Positions 1 to 9,150 of a stretch of 64,000 bases of DNA are shown one piece after another. The stretch spans positions 119,960 to 183,959 of the forward strand of contig SVBZ01000005.1 of NCBI GenBank assembly GCA_015058575.1, written 5' to 3'. How positions within the stretch are numbered: position 1 is the stretch's first letter; every line of letters starts with the position of its first letter. The notes beneath the pieces are model-generated. The model was not told where the DNA came from. It did not search any database and saw nothing but the letters and a program-made list of their open reading frames with translations. Both the position numbers and the translations under genes were made by a program. Origin of the DNA: Pseudoselenomonas ruminantium. Lineage in GTDB: Bacteria > Bacillota > Negativicutes > Selenomonadales > Selenomonadaceae.

Positions 1-2
1 GT

Positions 3-56
3 GTCCGTATTACGGAGATAGCAAGTCCGGCTGAGAGAGCGGCTAAGCTGCAGTGA
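3..56 (+). CDS. Flagellar motor switch protein FliN/FliY, C-terminal fragment (truncated by window start)
   Basis: Frame 3 reads VRITEIASPAERAAKLQ*, matching the FliN/FliY C-terminal 'VRITEI.SP.ER' pattern, and lies just upstream of cheY-fliO-fliP. Too short for the ORF track. Confidence 0.7.
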   Translation, partial: VRITEIASPAERAAKLQ

Positions 57-148
57 TACCCACTCTTGTTTTAAGCAGGACTTTCTTATATAATTAAAAA
101 TATATTGAACCAAGTCGAGTGATTTTTTAAGATGAGGAGAGATGAAAC

Positions 149-511
149 ATGGCAGTACGAGTATTGGTCGTTGACGATGCGGCATTCATGAGAATGATGG
201 TTAAAGACATTCTTTCGAAGAATGGCTACGAAGTAGTCGGCGAGGCTGAGAATGGGATGAAAGCGCTGGAGAAATACCAGGAACTTAAGCCGGATCTCGT
301 TACGATGGATATCACGATGCCGGAAATGGATGGTATCAGTGCCGTTAAGGAAATCAAGAAGGTTGATCCGAATGCCAAGATTGTTATGTGCAGTGCTATG
401 GGTCAGCAGGCTATGGTTATCGAGGCAATCCAGGCTGGTGCCCGTGACTTTATCGTTAAGCCGTTCCAGGCAGACCGTGTACTGGAGGCTGTCCGCAAAG
501 CAGTAGGCTAA
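149..511 (+). CDS. cheY: Chemotaxis response regulator CheY
   Basis: Single REC domain (VLVVDDAAFMR, DLVTMDITMPEMDG, KPF) inside the flagellar operon. Confidence 0.93.
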   Translation: MAVRVLVVDDAAFMRMMVKDILSKNGYEVVGEAENGMKALEKYQELKPDLVTMDITMPEMDGISAVKEIKKVDPNAKIVMCSAMGQQAMVIEAIQAGARDFIVKPFQADRVLEAVRKAVG

Positions 512-1035
512 TGGAGAGAAAACACATTATTTTGACGTGTGTTATTGGGGTACTGGTATTTTTGGTCTTGATGGATCCCGTCCTGGCCGCTGAGGAAGCG
601 GCCAAGGGCGGGTATTTATCAGGCTATGAGAATGCGGATCCCAAGCCGTCGTCGATTTCGTGGTGGTCATCTATTGCTTATTTGGTCAGCCTTTTTGCCA
701 TTTTTATTTTTGTGGTAGGGCTGGCTTATTTTGCTGCTCGCTTTCTGGGCGGGCGGTTTGCACAGCAGAAAATGGGCTATGGAGGAAGGATACTTTCTCA
801 TCTGCCACTAGGGCCAAACCGTTCGGTCTGCATCATTGAGATGGCTGGCCGTATATTCATGCTTGGAGTGACTGAGCATTCGGTTACCTTGCTGGCGGAA
901 ATCAATGATCCTGATGAGATCGATCGTCTCCATCGGGATGAATTGACAGCTCCCAAAGTTCCCGAAATGTTTTCGCAACAATTTGGGGCGTTGTCTGACT
1001 TTGTGCAGAAAGTGCCACCCATATTCCGGAAGTAA
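511..1035 (+). CDS. fliO: Flagellar biosynthetic protein FliO/FliZ
   Basis: Signal/TM segments followed by 'GGRILSHLPLGPNRSVCIIEMAGRIFMLGVTEHSVTLLAEI', typical of FliO; between cheY and fliP. Confidence 0.85.
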   Translation: MERKHIILTCVIGVLVFLVLMDPVLAAEEAAKGGYLSGYENADPKPSSISWWSSIAYLVSLFAIFIFVVGLAYFAARFLGGRFAQQKMGYGGRILSHLPLGPNRSVCIIEMAGRIFMLGVTEHSVTLLAEINDPDEIDRLHRDELTAPKVPEMFSQQFGALSDFVQKVPPIFRK

Positions 1036-1078
1036 GCAGCAATGTTTATGGTTGAGATTGAGAAAGGATTGTAGGTGC

Positions 1079-1834
1079 TTGAAACGTCGGGAGGTTTTGA
1101 TTTTGCTGGGAGGCTTGGCCTTCCTGCTATTTATGACAAATAATGCCTTGGCGGCACCTTTGATTCCTACTGTCAATGTAGATGTGGGAACATCGGATAA
1201 GCCACAGGATGTAGCGGTTACGCTGCAGGTCATGGCATTGCTGACGGTATTGACGCTGGCACCTGGAATCCTGATCATGACGACGTCGTTTGTGCGTATC
1301 GTTGTGGTTATCGGATTTCTGCGCAATGCTCTGTCGACACAGAATGTGCCGCCGAACCAAATCGTTATTGCTTTGTCGATGTTCCTGACATTCTATATCA
1401 TGGCTCCTTACTGGGGACAGGCTAATGAAAATGGCCTTCAGCCATATCTTGCTGGACAGATTACGCAGGAGCAGGCTTTGGAGAATGTTGTAGAGCCAAT
1501 CCGTGAGTTCATGTTCAAGCAGACACGTGAATCGGATTTGGCCCTGTTTGTCAATCTGTCTGATGCTGAACGTCCGAATGGGCCGGAGGACGTATCGACG
1601 TTTACGCTGATACCGGCATTCATCATCAGTGAACTCAAAACAGCATTCCAGATTGGTTTTATGATCTATGTGCCGTTTATCGTCATTGATATGATTGTAG
1701 CAAGTACTTTGATGTCGATGGGTATGATGATGCTGCCGCCGGTCATGATATCGCTGCCGTTCAAGATCCTGCTTTTCGTTATGGTCGATGGATGGCATTT
1801 GCTCATCAAGTCCCTGATTGTCAGCTTCAAGTAG
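1079..1834 (+). CDS. fliP: Flagellar biosynthetic protein FliP
   Basis: [37 protein letters not shown]-type FliP core; in-frame TTG at 1079 precedes a signal peptide, so the upstream part of ORF 983 is probably not translated. Confidence 0.93.
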   Translation: [251 protein letters not shown]

Positions 1835-1860
1835 TAAGGGGATAAAAGGGAGGTTGTAGC

Positions 1861-2130
1861 ATGTCGGGAGATCTGGTGGTCCAGCTGGGACAGGAAGCCT
1901 TGTTCGTCGTCATGCTGGTATCGGCGCCGATGTTGGGACTTGGTCTTATAGTTGGTCTTATGGTTAGTGTCTTTCAGGCAACGACATCTATTCAGGAGCA
2001 AACATTGGCCTTTATACCGAAAATCATTGCCGTATTTGTGGCGATCTTGATTTTTGGGCCGTGGATGCTGCGTATCATGGTGGAATATCTGACCAATGTT
2101 CTCGTCAATCTGCCGTCGTATATCGGTTAA
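1861..2130 (+). CDS. fliQ: Flagellar biosynthetic protein FliQ
   Basis: 89 aa, two TM segments, VSVFQATTSIQEQTLAFIPKI motif. Confidence 0.95.
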   Translation: MSGDLVVQLGQEALFVVMLVSAPMLGLGLIVGLMVSVFQATTSIQEQTLAFIPKIIAVFVAILIFGPWMLRIMVEYLTNVLVNLPSYIG

Positions 2131-2141
2131 AGGAGTGAATA

Positions 2142-2924
2142 ATGGATTTCTATGATCTTTTGGAGGGCCATGCTGCAGTGTTTCTGCTGCTTATGACCCG
2201 GGTCAGCGGTTTGTTCATTATTTCTCCATTCTTTGGCAGCATGAATATTCCTGTATACTTTCGTGCAGGAGCATCTTTGGCCATGGCTATCGTGCTCTAT
2301 CCAGTGATTGACAATATGGGAATCATTCAGGCGCCGCCGTCGGTATGGGCTTATGCAGGTGCTGTTTTGTCCGAGTTGTTTATCGGTTGGCTCATTGGCT
2401 TTGTCGCCTATATTTCGTTTGCGGCGATTACGATGGCTGGTAAAGTCATGGATATGCAGGTCGGATTTGCCATTGTCAATGTTATGGATCCAACTTCCGG
2501 TCAGCAGATGCCGCTTATCGGAAGTTTTCTTTATAATTTGACCGTCATCATTTTTCTGGTAGTGAATGGACATCATATGCTTATCGATGCCTTATTCGAG
2601 AGCTTCAAGATGGTGCCGCTGCTATCGATGGAGATGAGCCTGTCATTGCCGCTTATCATTGCCAATTTCACGACGGGGATATTTCTGACAGGAATGAAGA
2701 TCGCTATGCCAGTGACTTTTGCCATCCTGCTGACAAACGTGGGACTCGGTATATTGGCACGGACGATGCCGCAGATGAATATCTTTGTTGTCGGTATTCC
2801 GATGCAGCTGACGGTTGGCACATTGATATTGGCAATGGTGCTGCCGTTCTATGTATTATTTCTGGATGTGCTATTCAATGAGATGTATGGAAATATTACA
2901 ATTGCGCTTCAGGCATTACAATAG
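2142..2924 (+). CDS. fliR: Flagellar biosynthetic protein FliR
   Basis: Multi-TM FliR family (SELFIGWLIGFV, GFAIVNVMDPTSGQQMPLIG); follows fliQ. Confidence 0.93.
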   Translation: MDFYDLLEGHAAVFLLLMTRVSGLFIISPFFGSMNIPVYFRAGASLAMAIVLYPVIDNMGIIQAPPSVWAYAGAVLSELFIGWLIGFVAYISFAAITMAGKVMDMQVGFAIVNVMDPTSGQQMPLIGSFLYNLTVIIFLVVNGHHMLIDALFESFKMVPLLSMEMSLSLPLIIANFTTGIFLTGMKIAMPVTFAILLTNVGLGILARTMPQMNIFVVGIPMQLTVGTLILAMVLPFYVLFLDVLFNEMYGNITIALQALQ

Positions 2925-4005
2925 CAGGACCTTTGCTTTTGACCTGCAGCTTTTTGCCGGTGACAAGACTGAGGAACCAACGTCCAAGAAACGGGCTGAC
3001 GCAAAGAAGAAAGGTCAGGTCGGCAGGAGCACAGAACTCAGTACGGCATTTGTGCTGCTCATAGGTTTTTTTATTATCAAGGTAATGTGGGCGCATATCT
3101 ACGGCAGTATTGCTGCCTATACGACATATGTATTCAGCCACTTGAACCAGCCGGTCGATACGGAAAATATCCTGCGGATATTCATCGGCATTATCGAGCT
3201 GCTGGCGCAGACCTCGTTGCCTATCATGTTGGGAATCATGGTTATGGGGCTGGCAATCAATGTTTTTCAGGTGGGGTTGAATTTTAACACGGAGGCAATT
3301 GGTTTCAAGCCGGACAAGCTCAATCCGATCAATGGCTTTGGCCGTATTTTTTCCAAGCGTTCCCTGGTGGAGCTTGTCAAATCATTATTCAAGATTGCAA
3401 TCATTGGTTTTTTTCTTTATGATTTCTTGAAAGATCATCTGATGGCAATGCCTCAGTTTATCTATTTTGATTTGCCGAACAGCCTGGCACAGATTGCGGA
3501 TATTGTTTTCAGTATGGCTTTTGAAGTCATCGCTGTCATCATCGTTCTGGGTATTTTGGACTATGGTTATCAGAAATGGCAGACGACTCAGGATTTGAAG
3601 ATGACCAAGCAAGAGGTCAAGGATGAAATGAAACAGACCGAAGGTGATCCGCAGATCAAGGGCAAGATCAAACAGAAACAGCGTCAGATGGCTATGAGCC
3701 GTATGATGCAGGAAGTGCCAAAAGCGGATGTCATCGTCACGAACCCGACGCATTTTGCCGTAGCCCTGCAATATAGCAAGGGAATGGTCGCGCCACTTAT
3801 CGTAGCGAAGGGACAGGATCTGGTAGCCCAGCGTATCAAGGACATCGCACGTGATGCGCGTGTGCCCATTGTGGAGAACCGGCCCTTGGCGCGGGCGCTT
3901 TATGCTAGCGCCGAGGTTGGAGACATGGTGCCGGCTGAGCTTTATCAGGCGGTCGCTGAAGTCCTGGCGTACGTATATCGTTTGAAGAATCGACGCCGGG
4001 CTTGA
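2887..4005 (+). CDS. flhB: Flagellar biosynthetic protein FlhB
   Basis: GDKTEEPTSKKRADAKKKGQV N-terminus and the NPTH autocleavage motif (VTNPTHFAVAL). Start inferred at the internal ATG 2887, overlapping fliR. Confidence 0.93.
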   Translation: MEILQLRFRHYNSRTFAFDLQLFAGDKTEEPTSKKRADAKKKGQVGRSTELSTAFVLLIGFFIIKVMWAHIYGSIAAYTTYVFSHLNQPVDTENILRIFIGIIELLAQTSLPIMLGIMVMGLAINVFQVGLNFNTEAIGFKPDKLNPINGFGRIFSKRSLVELVKSLFKIAIIGFFLYDFLKDHLMAMPQFIYFDLPNSLAQIADIVFSMAFEVIAVIIVLGILDYGYQKWQTTQDLKMTKQEVKDEMKQTEGDPQIKGKIKQKQRQMAMSRMMQEVPKADVIVTNPTHFAVALQYSKGMVAPLIVAKGQDLVAQRIKDIARDARVPIVENRPLARALYASAEVGDMVPAELYQAVAEVLAYVYRLKNRRRA

Positions 4006-4040
4006 ATCATAGAATTATTCGAAGGTAAGGAGAGTCACAT

Positions 4041-6128
4041 ATGGCTGCACCACAGGCAGCTGCTGCGTCAAATGCATTTGGCAAGGGCAGTTTTATCCAA
4101 AAATACAGTGATGTAATGATTGCGGTGGCAATCATTGTCATCGTTGTCATGATGATCATTCCGCTGCCGACGCTGCTGCTGGATATGTTGATTTGTCTGA
4201 ATATCACGATTGCGTTGTTGCTGGTCATGGCGGTCATCTACAACAAAGAAGCGCTCGATTTATCGATTTTCCCTTCTTTGCTGCTCGTGACGACGCTGTT
4301 CCGTCTGGCACTGAATATCTCATCGACGCGTCTTATTCTGCTCGACGGTTATGCGGGGGAAGTAATCACGGCTTTCGGTAACTTCGTTGTCGGCGGTAAC
4401 CCGGTTGTCGGTTTCATTATGTTCGTCATCCTCGTTGCCGTAAACTTCATCGTTATTACGAAGGGATCGGAGCGTGTCGCTGAGGTATCGGCACGTTTTA
4501 CGCTCGATGCTATGCCGGGTAAGCAGATGTCTATCGATGCGGATCTCAATCAGGGTGCTATCACGGATGCTGAAGCTAAGATACGCCGCGAAAAAATCCA
4601 GCATGAGTCCGATTTTTTCGGCGCGATGGACGGTGCTTCTAAGTTCGTCAAGGGCGATGCTATTGCTGCTATCCTGATCATGTTCATCAATATCGCTGGT
4701 GGTTTCATCATTGGTATGTTGCAGCGTAATCTCGAAGCCGTACAGGCATTGCAGACATATACATTGCTGACTGTCGGCGAGGGTCTGGTCAGCCAGATCC
4801 CTGCGCTGCTCATTTCTACGGCAACAGGTCTTATTGTCACGCGTGCTGGTGCGGAAGGGAATATCGGCAGCGATCTTGTCACGCAGCTTGTGCGCAATGA
4901 CCGCATTTATTTCATCTTGAGCGGTGTACTGTTGTTCTTTGCTATCATTCCGGGCCTGCCGGGGATTCCGTTCACGGTGCTGGCTATTTTCTGTTTCTTT
5001 ATTGGGCGATTGCTCAGACAGGGAGCAGAGGTAAAGACAGAGACCCAGAAAGAAGAAAAGAAGGTACAGGAGAAGAAGAAAGCTACGACGCCAGAAAACA
5101 TCGTTTCGCTTCTGCAGGTCGATCCCATGGAATTGGAAATCGGCTATTCGCTGATTCCGCTCGTTGATACGGGACAGGGCGGTGACCTGCTCGACCGTAT
5201 CGTCATGATCCGCCGGCAGTGTGCTTTGGAACTTGGTCTTGTAGTGCCAACTATCCGCATCCGTGATAATATCCAGATCAAGCCGAATGCCTATATCATA
5301 AAATTAAAGGGCATCGAAATCGCCAAGGGCGAATTGATGCTGGATCATTATCTGGCAATGAATTCGGGTACGGTGTTTGAAGAGGTACCGGGCATAGAGA
5401 CAACTGAGCCAGCTTTTGGTTTGCCGGCGCTCTGGATTCCAGAGAATGAACGTGAACAGGCTGAGCTCAATGGTTATACGGTTGTTGATGCTGTATCCGT
5501 ACTGGCTACACACCTGACAGAGGTCATCAAGCAGCATGCAGATGAGATCCTTGGCCGTCAGGAGACGCAGAACCTCATCGATAATCTCAAGAAGACGAAT
5601 CAGTCGCTGGTCGACGAGGTCGTACCGGATCTCATGACTGTAGGCGAGATCCAGAAGGTACTTTCCAATCTTTTGCGCGAGCGCATTTCAATCCGCGATA
5701 TGGCAACAATCCTCGAAGTGCTTGCTGACTATGCCCGTGCAACCAAGGATACGGAAATACTTACTGAGTATGTCCGCCATGCAATGGCGCGTCAGATTAC
5801 TCAGCAGAATGTACAAAACGGCACGTTGCCGTGTATTACGCTCGATCCGGCACTCGAAAACCGCATTGCCGGGGGTGTGCAGCGCACGGATCATGGCTCT
5901 TATGTCAGCCTGGATCCTGATTCCCTGCAAAAACTCATTACGGCGCTCAATGCGGAATTGCCGAAACTTACGAATATGGGCTATCAGCCAATCGTGCTGA
6001 CCAGTCCAGCCGTGCGGCTGTATTTCCGCAAATTGGTCGAGCGTTCTGTTCCAGGACTTATTGTCCTGTCACATGCTGAGATAGAGCAGAGCGTGGAGAT
6101 TCAGATTCTTGGGGTGGTGAAAATCTAA
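4041..6128 (+). CDS. flhA: Flagellar biosynthesis protein FlhA
   Basis: 695 aa; FHIPEP-family motifs (SLLLVTTLFRLALNISSTRLIL, RVAEVSARFTLDAMPGKQMSIDADLNQG). Confidence 0.97.
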   Translation: MAAPQAAAASNAFGKGSFIQKYSDVMIAVAIIVIVVMMIIPLPTLLLDMLICLNITIALLLVMAVIYNKEALDLSIFPSLLLVTTLFRLALNISSTRLILLDGYAGEVITAFGNFVVGGNPVVGFIMFVILVAVNFIVITKGSERVAEVSARFTLDAMPGKQMSIDADLNQGAITDAEAKIRREKIQHESDFFGAMDGASKFVKGDAIAAILIMFINIAGGFIIGMLQRNLEAVQALQTYTLLTVGEGLVSQIPALLISTATGLIVTRAGAEGNIGSDLVTQLVRNDRIYFILSGVLLFFAIIPGLPGIPFTVLAIFCFFIGRLLRQGAEVKTETQKEEKKVQEKKKATTPENIVSLLQVDPMELEIGYSLIPLVDTGQGGDLLDRIVMIRRQCALELGLVVPTIRIRDNIQIKPNAYIIKLKGIEIAKGELMLDHYLAMNSGTVFEEVPGIETTEPAFGLPALWIPENEREQAELNGYTVVDAVSVLATHLTEVIKQHADEILGRQETQNLIDNLKKTNQSLVDEVVPDLMTVGEIQKVLSNLLRERISIRDMATILEVLADYARATKDTEILTEYVRHAMARQITQQNVQNGTLPCITLDPALENRIAGGVQRTDHGSYVSLDPDSLQKLITALNAELPKLTNMGYQPIVLTSPAVRLYFRKLVERSVPGLIVLSHAEIEQSVEIQILGVVKI

Positions 6129-7499
6129 GTGCAGATAAAAGTAGTCAAGGCTCCGTCGATGAAAGAAGCCATGCAGCAGGTAAAGGAAGAACTTGGCCCG
6201 GATGCGGTCATTCTGCATACGAAGAAGTACCGGGAAGGCGGCTTCCTCGGTTATCATAGTGCCGAGGTGGTTGAAGTGACTGCTGCGATCGAAGAGGCTG
6301 ATGAGGTACAGGCCAACAAGCGGGCAAAGCGTGTTTTGGCTGCCAAGCCAGCTAAAACAGCAGCAATGGGCGGTCGTTTGGATGTGGTATCGCCAGCGGC
6401 GCCGGTCATGCCCAACCAGGTCCTGTCACAGTATAAGACAAATGGAACTGAAGCCGGGGTTCGCATGGCTGAGTCGCCAATCCCTGCTCCTGCATTCCAG
6501 CCTGTGCAACCAATGGTTCAGCCCGTGCAGCCGGTCCAGACAGTGCCGGAGGCAAATCCGGATGACACAGCAAAACAAGAGGATGATGTACAAGTTATGG
6601 AAAAAACAGCAGCAGAACCGATGGCCTCCAATCCAGAAGATACGGAAAAAATCCAGCGTTTAGAAGATGAGCTGGCGCAGATGAAGGCAATGCTGGCCCA
6701 GGTCATGAGCAAGGATCAGCCGCAGGATAAGGTATCGATACAGGAAGCTTTGCGCCGCCAGGAAGTGGACGAGGAACTCTTGAAGGATATGGCCGCCCAG
6801 CTGCCGGCAGGGGATACCTTGCTTGACAGCCAGGATGAACGGGCAGAGGAAGTGCTTGCGGGGTATCTTGGGGAAACGATGAATTTTTCCGAGGGCATCA
6901 CGCTAAATAAGCATGGTGTGCGTATTGTTGCTTTGATTGGTGCAACGGGGGTCGGCAAGACGACGACTCTGGCTAAGATTGCTGCGCGCTTTGTGCTTGA
7001 AAAAAACATCCGTGCTGCACTGATCACGGCGGATACCTACCGCATCTCAGCTGTTGAACAGCTCAAGACGTATTCGGATATCATCGGTCTGCCACTTGAA
7101 ATCGTCTATTCGCCGGATGAGCTTAAAGTAGCTATTCACAAACATCGTGACAAGGATCTGATACTCATTGATACGGCTGGACGCAGCCAGCATAACGAAT
7201 ATCAGATGAAAGAGCTGCAGGAGTTCTTGGCAGTGAATTCGCACATCGAATGTCATCTCGTCATGAGCGCGACCACGAAAAATCGGGATGCCGCTGAAAT
7301 ATTGGAGAAATTTTCGGCTTGTGAGCCGGATCGGGTAATTTTTACGAAAACCGATGAGACCAGCAGTGTCGGCCTCATCCTGAATCTGTTGGCCAAGCGG
7401 GATATTGCCTTGTCCTTCCTGACGAATGGACAGAGTGTTCCCGATGATATCATACCGGCAACGCCGCAGAAGCTTGCGGAGCTGCTGCTGAGGGAATAA
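6129..7499 (+). CDS. flhF: Flagellar SRP-like GTPase FlhF
   Basis: GATGVGKTTTLAKIAARF P-loop, DTAGRS, TKTDE; GTG start; proline/glutamine-rich N-terminal linker. Confidence 0.95.
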   Translation: MQIKVVKAPSMKEAMQQVKEELGPDAVILHTKKYREGGFLGYHSAEVVEVTAAIEEADEVQANKRAKRVLAAKPAKTAAMGGRLDVVSPAAPVMPNQVLSQYKTNGTEAGVRMAESPIPAPAFQPVQPMVQPVQPVQTVPEANPDDTAKQEDDVQVMEKTAAEPMASNPEDTEKIQRLEDELAQMKAMLAQVMSKDQPQDKVSIQEALRRQEVDEELLKDMAAQLPAGDTLLDSQDERAEEVLAGYLGETMNFSEGITLNKHGVRIVALIGATGVGKTTTLAKIAARFVLEKNIRAALITADTYRISAVEQLKTYSDIIGLPLEIVYSPDELKVAIHKHRDKDLILIDTAGRSQHNEYQMKELQEFLAVNSHIECHLVMSATTKNRDAAEILEKFSACEPDRVIFTKTDETSSVGLILNLLAKRDIALSFLTNGQSVPDDIIPATPQKLAELLLRE

Positions 7500-7500
7500 T

Positions 7501-8415
7501 ATGGGAGATCAGGCGCAAAGACTTCGCCAGCTTGTTGGCGATAAAACGGAATATCCGGCCGATTACAGTGTACGTGGAGCAACGGGCAAGCCTAATGCAC
7601 GCACTGCACTGACCGATGCCAGGGTGCTGGCTATCACGAGTGGCAAGGGCGGGGTCGGCAAGACGAATCTGACGGTAAATCTGGCCATTGCGCTAGGGAT
7701 GGCTGGGCAGCGTGTGCTCGTCATCGATGCGGATTTGGGCATGGCGAATGTTGATGTGGTGCTTGGCAGCATGTCGCGCAAGCACCTGCTGAATCTGCTC
7801 GAGGATGGAACGGAGCTGCAGGATGTCATTATGCAGGGGCCATATGGCGTGAATTATATATCAGGCGGGTCGGGAATCGAGAAGGCCGCAGAGTTCACGC
7901 TTGAGGAGCGCCAGCGGCTTATGCAGAAACTGGCTGGTTGTGCATCTGTAGCTGATATAATCTTAGTCGATACCGGGGCTGGTCTCGGCAAGAATGTCAT
8001 GGATTTCATCCTGGCTGCGGATGAGGTGCTGTTGGTAACGACGCCGGAGCCTACCGCACTGACTGATGCCTATGCAGTTATGAAGGCTTATAGCATGTAT
8101 GCCAGCTATCAGAATATCCGGCTGGTTGTCAATCGCGTGTATGATGAAGCAGAAAGCCGTGAGGTCGTAGCCAAGTTGCAGCAGACTTCAGAGCGCTTCC
8201 TCAATATGCCGATTGATTGCTTGGGATATATCTTCGAGGACACAGCGGTCATGCGGTCGGTGCGCAAGCAGACGCCGTTTTTGGTCGCACATCCAGGCAG
8301 TACAGCTGCAAGGTGCGTACAGGCGATGACGAATAGTGTTCTCTATGGCAGTAAGATGAAGGTTACACAGGGGTGGAGAGGTTTTTTGCGACAAATTTTT
8401 AGTTTTTCGCGTTAA
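7501..8415 (+). CDS. flhG: Flagellar number regulator FlhG (MinD/ParA-like ATPase)
   Basis: ITSGKGGVGKTNLTVNLAIALG Walker A; directly after flhF. Confidence 0.93.
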   Translation: MGDQAQRLRQLVGDKTEYPADYSVRGATGKPNARTALTDARVLAITSGKGGVGKTNLTVNLAIALGMAGQRVLVIDADLGMANVDVVLGSMSRKHLLNLLEDGTELQDVIMQGPYGVNYISGGSGIEKAAEFTLEERQRLMQKLAGCASVADIILVDTGAGLGKNVMDFILAADEVLLVTTPEPTALTDAYAVMKAYSMYASYQNIRLVVNRVYDEAESREVVAKLQQTSERFLNMPIDCLGYIFEDTAVMRSVRKQTPFLVAHPGSTAARCVQAMTNSVLYGSKMKVTQGWRGFLRQIFSFSR

Positions 8416-8433
8416 ACATGGAGGAACTTTACT

Positions 8434-9126
8434 ATGGCGGGCGAATTAATAAAAGCAAGGGATGTCTTAAAGATTGGCCAGCGCGTGGAGTTTTTTGTCG
8501 AGGCGAGTGATGAGCGCCATACAAGCCGCATCGAAGGCATGACGGATGAAGAACTGATCGTGGCAATGCCGATGAACAGCAAGCATGTACCAATCATTCC
8601 ACTCAGTGGATCGCACCTGTATGGTGTGGCAATCGGTAAGCAGTGCCGTTACCGGTTTTTTACGTCTTTTCATGAAACGGGAATGCTTGATGAACGTATT
8701 GCGGTTTGGTACATAAGCTTTCCTGAGAAGGTAGAACGGCATCAGAACCGCGAATTTGTCCGCGTGAAGGTCAATCTTCCTGTGCAGGTACGGCTTATTG
8801 ATGAAGAGGGCACCATCCAGGCACCAGTGATGACGAGGATGATTGACCTTAGCGGTAATGGTATCTGTTTTGCCATGGATCAAGAGGTGAAGGCAGGTAC
8901 CAAGGCGGCGCTTTCACTGAGCAGCATCCCTGGAGTAGGGCCGATTGAGCAGATGTGCAAGGTTGCCAGCTGCCGGAAAATAGAAAAAGATGCTGGTGAG
9001 TTCGTTTACCATATTGGGGCAGCGTTCCAGCATCTGCCACGGGCAGTGAGCAATCAGATTGTCCACTATCTGTTTGCGGTACAGCGGGCAACAATTGCCA
9101 AAGGAATCAACAAGAATGACTTGTAA
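8434..9126 (+). CDS. YcgR-like flagellar brake protein with PilZ domain
   Basis: N-terminal YcgR-like domain; PilZ c-di-GMP motifs NREFVRV (RxxxR) and DLSGNG (D/NxSxxG). Confidence 0.9.
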   Translation: MAGELIKARDVLKIGQRVEFFVEASDERHTSRIEGMTDEELIVAMPMNSKHVPIIPLSGSHLYGVAIGKQCRYRFFTSFHETGMLDERIAVWYISFPEKVERHQNREFVRVKVNLPVQVRLIDEEGTIQAPVMTRMIDLSGNGICFAMDQEVKAGTKAALSLSSIPGVGPIEQMCKVASCRKIEKDAGEFVYHIGAAFQHLPRAVSNQIVHYLFAVQRATIAKGINKNDL

Positions 9127-9150
9127 GGGATTCTGAATGGGGGGAACGGG

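Noticed and set aside
60-128. Possible hairpin/terminator between fliN/Y and cheY (CACTCTTG...CAAGTCGAGTG-ATTTTTT)
   Set aside because: Stem is imperfect with a large AT-rich loop; suggestive only, so not listed as a feature.
983-1078. N-terminal extension of the FliP ORF (MGRCLTLCRKCHPYSG...)
   Set aside because: Overlaps the end of fliO out of frame; the TTG at 1079 starts immediately before a normal signal peptide.
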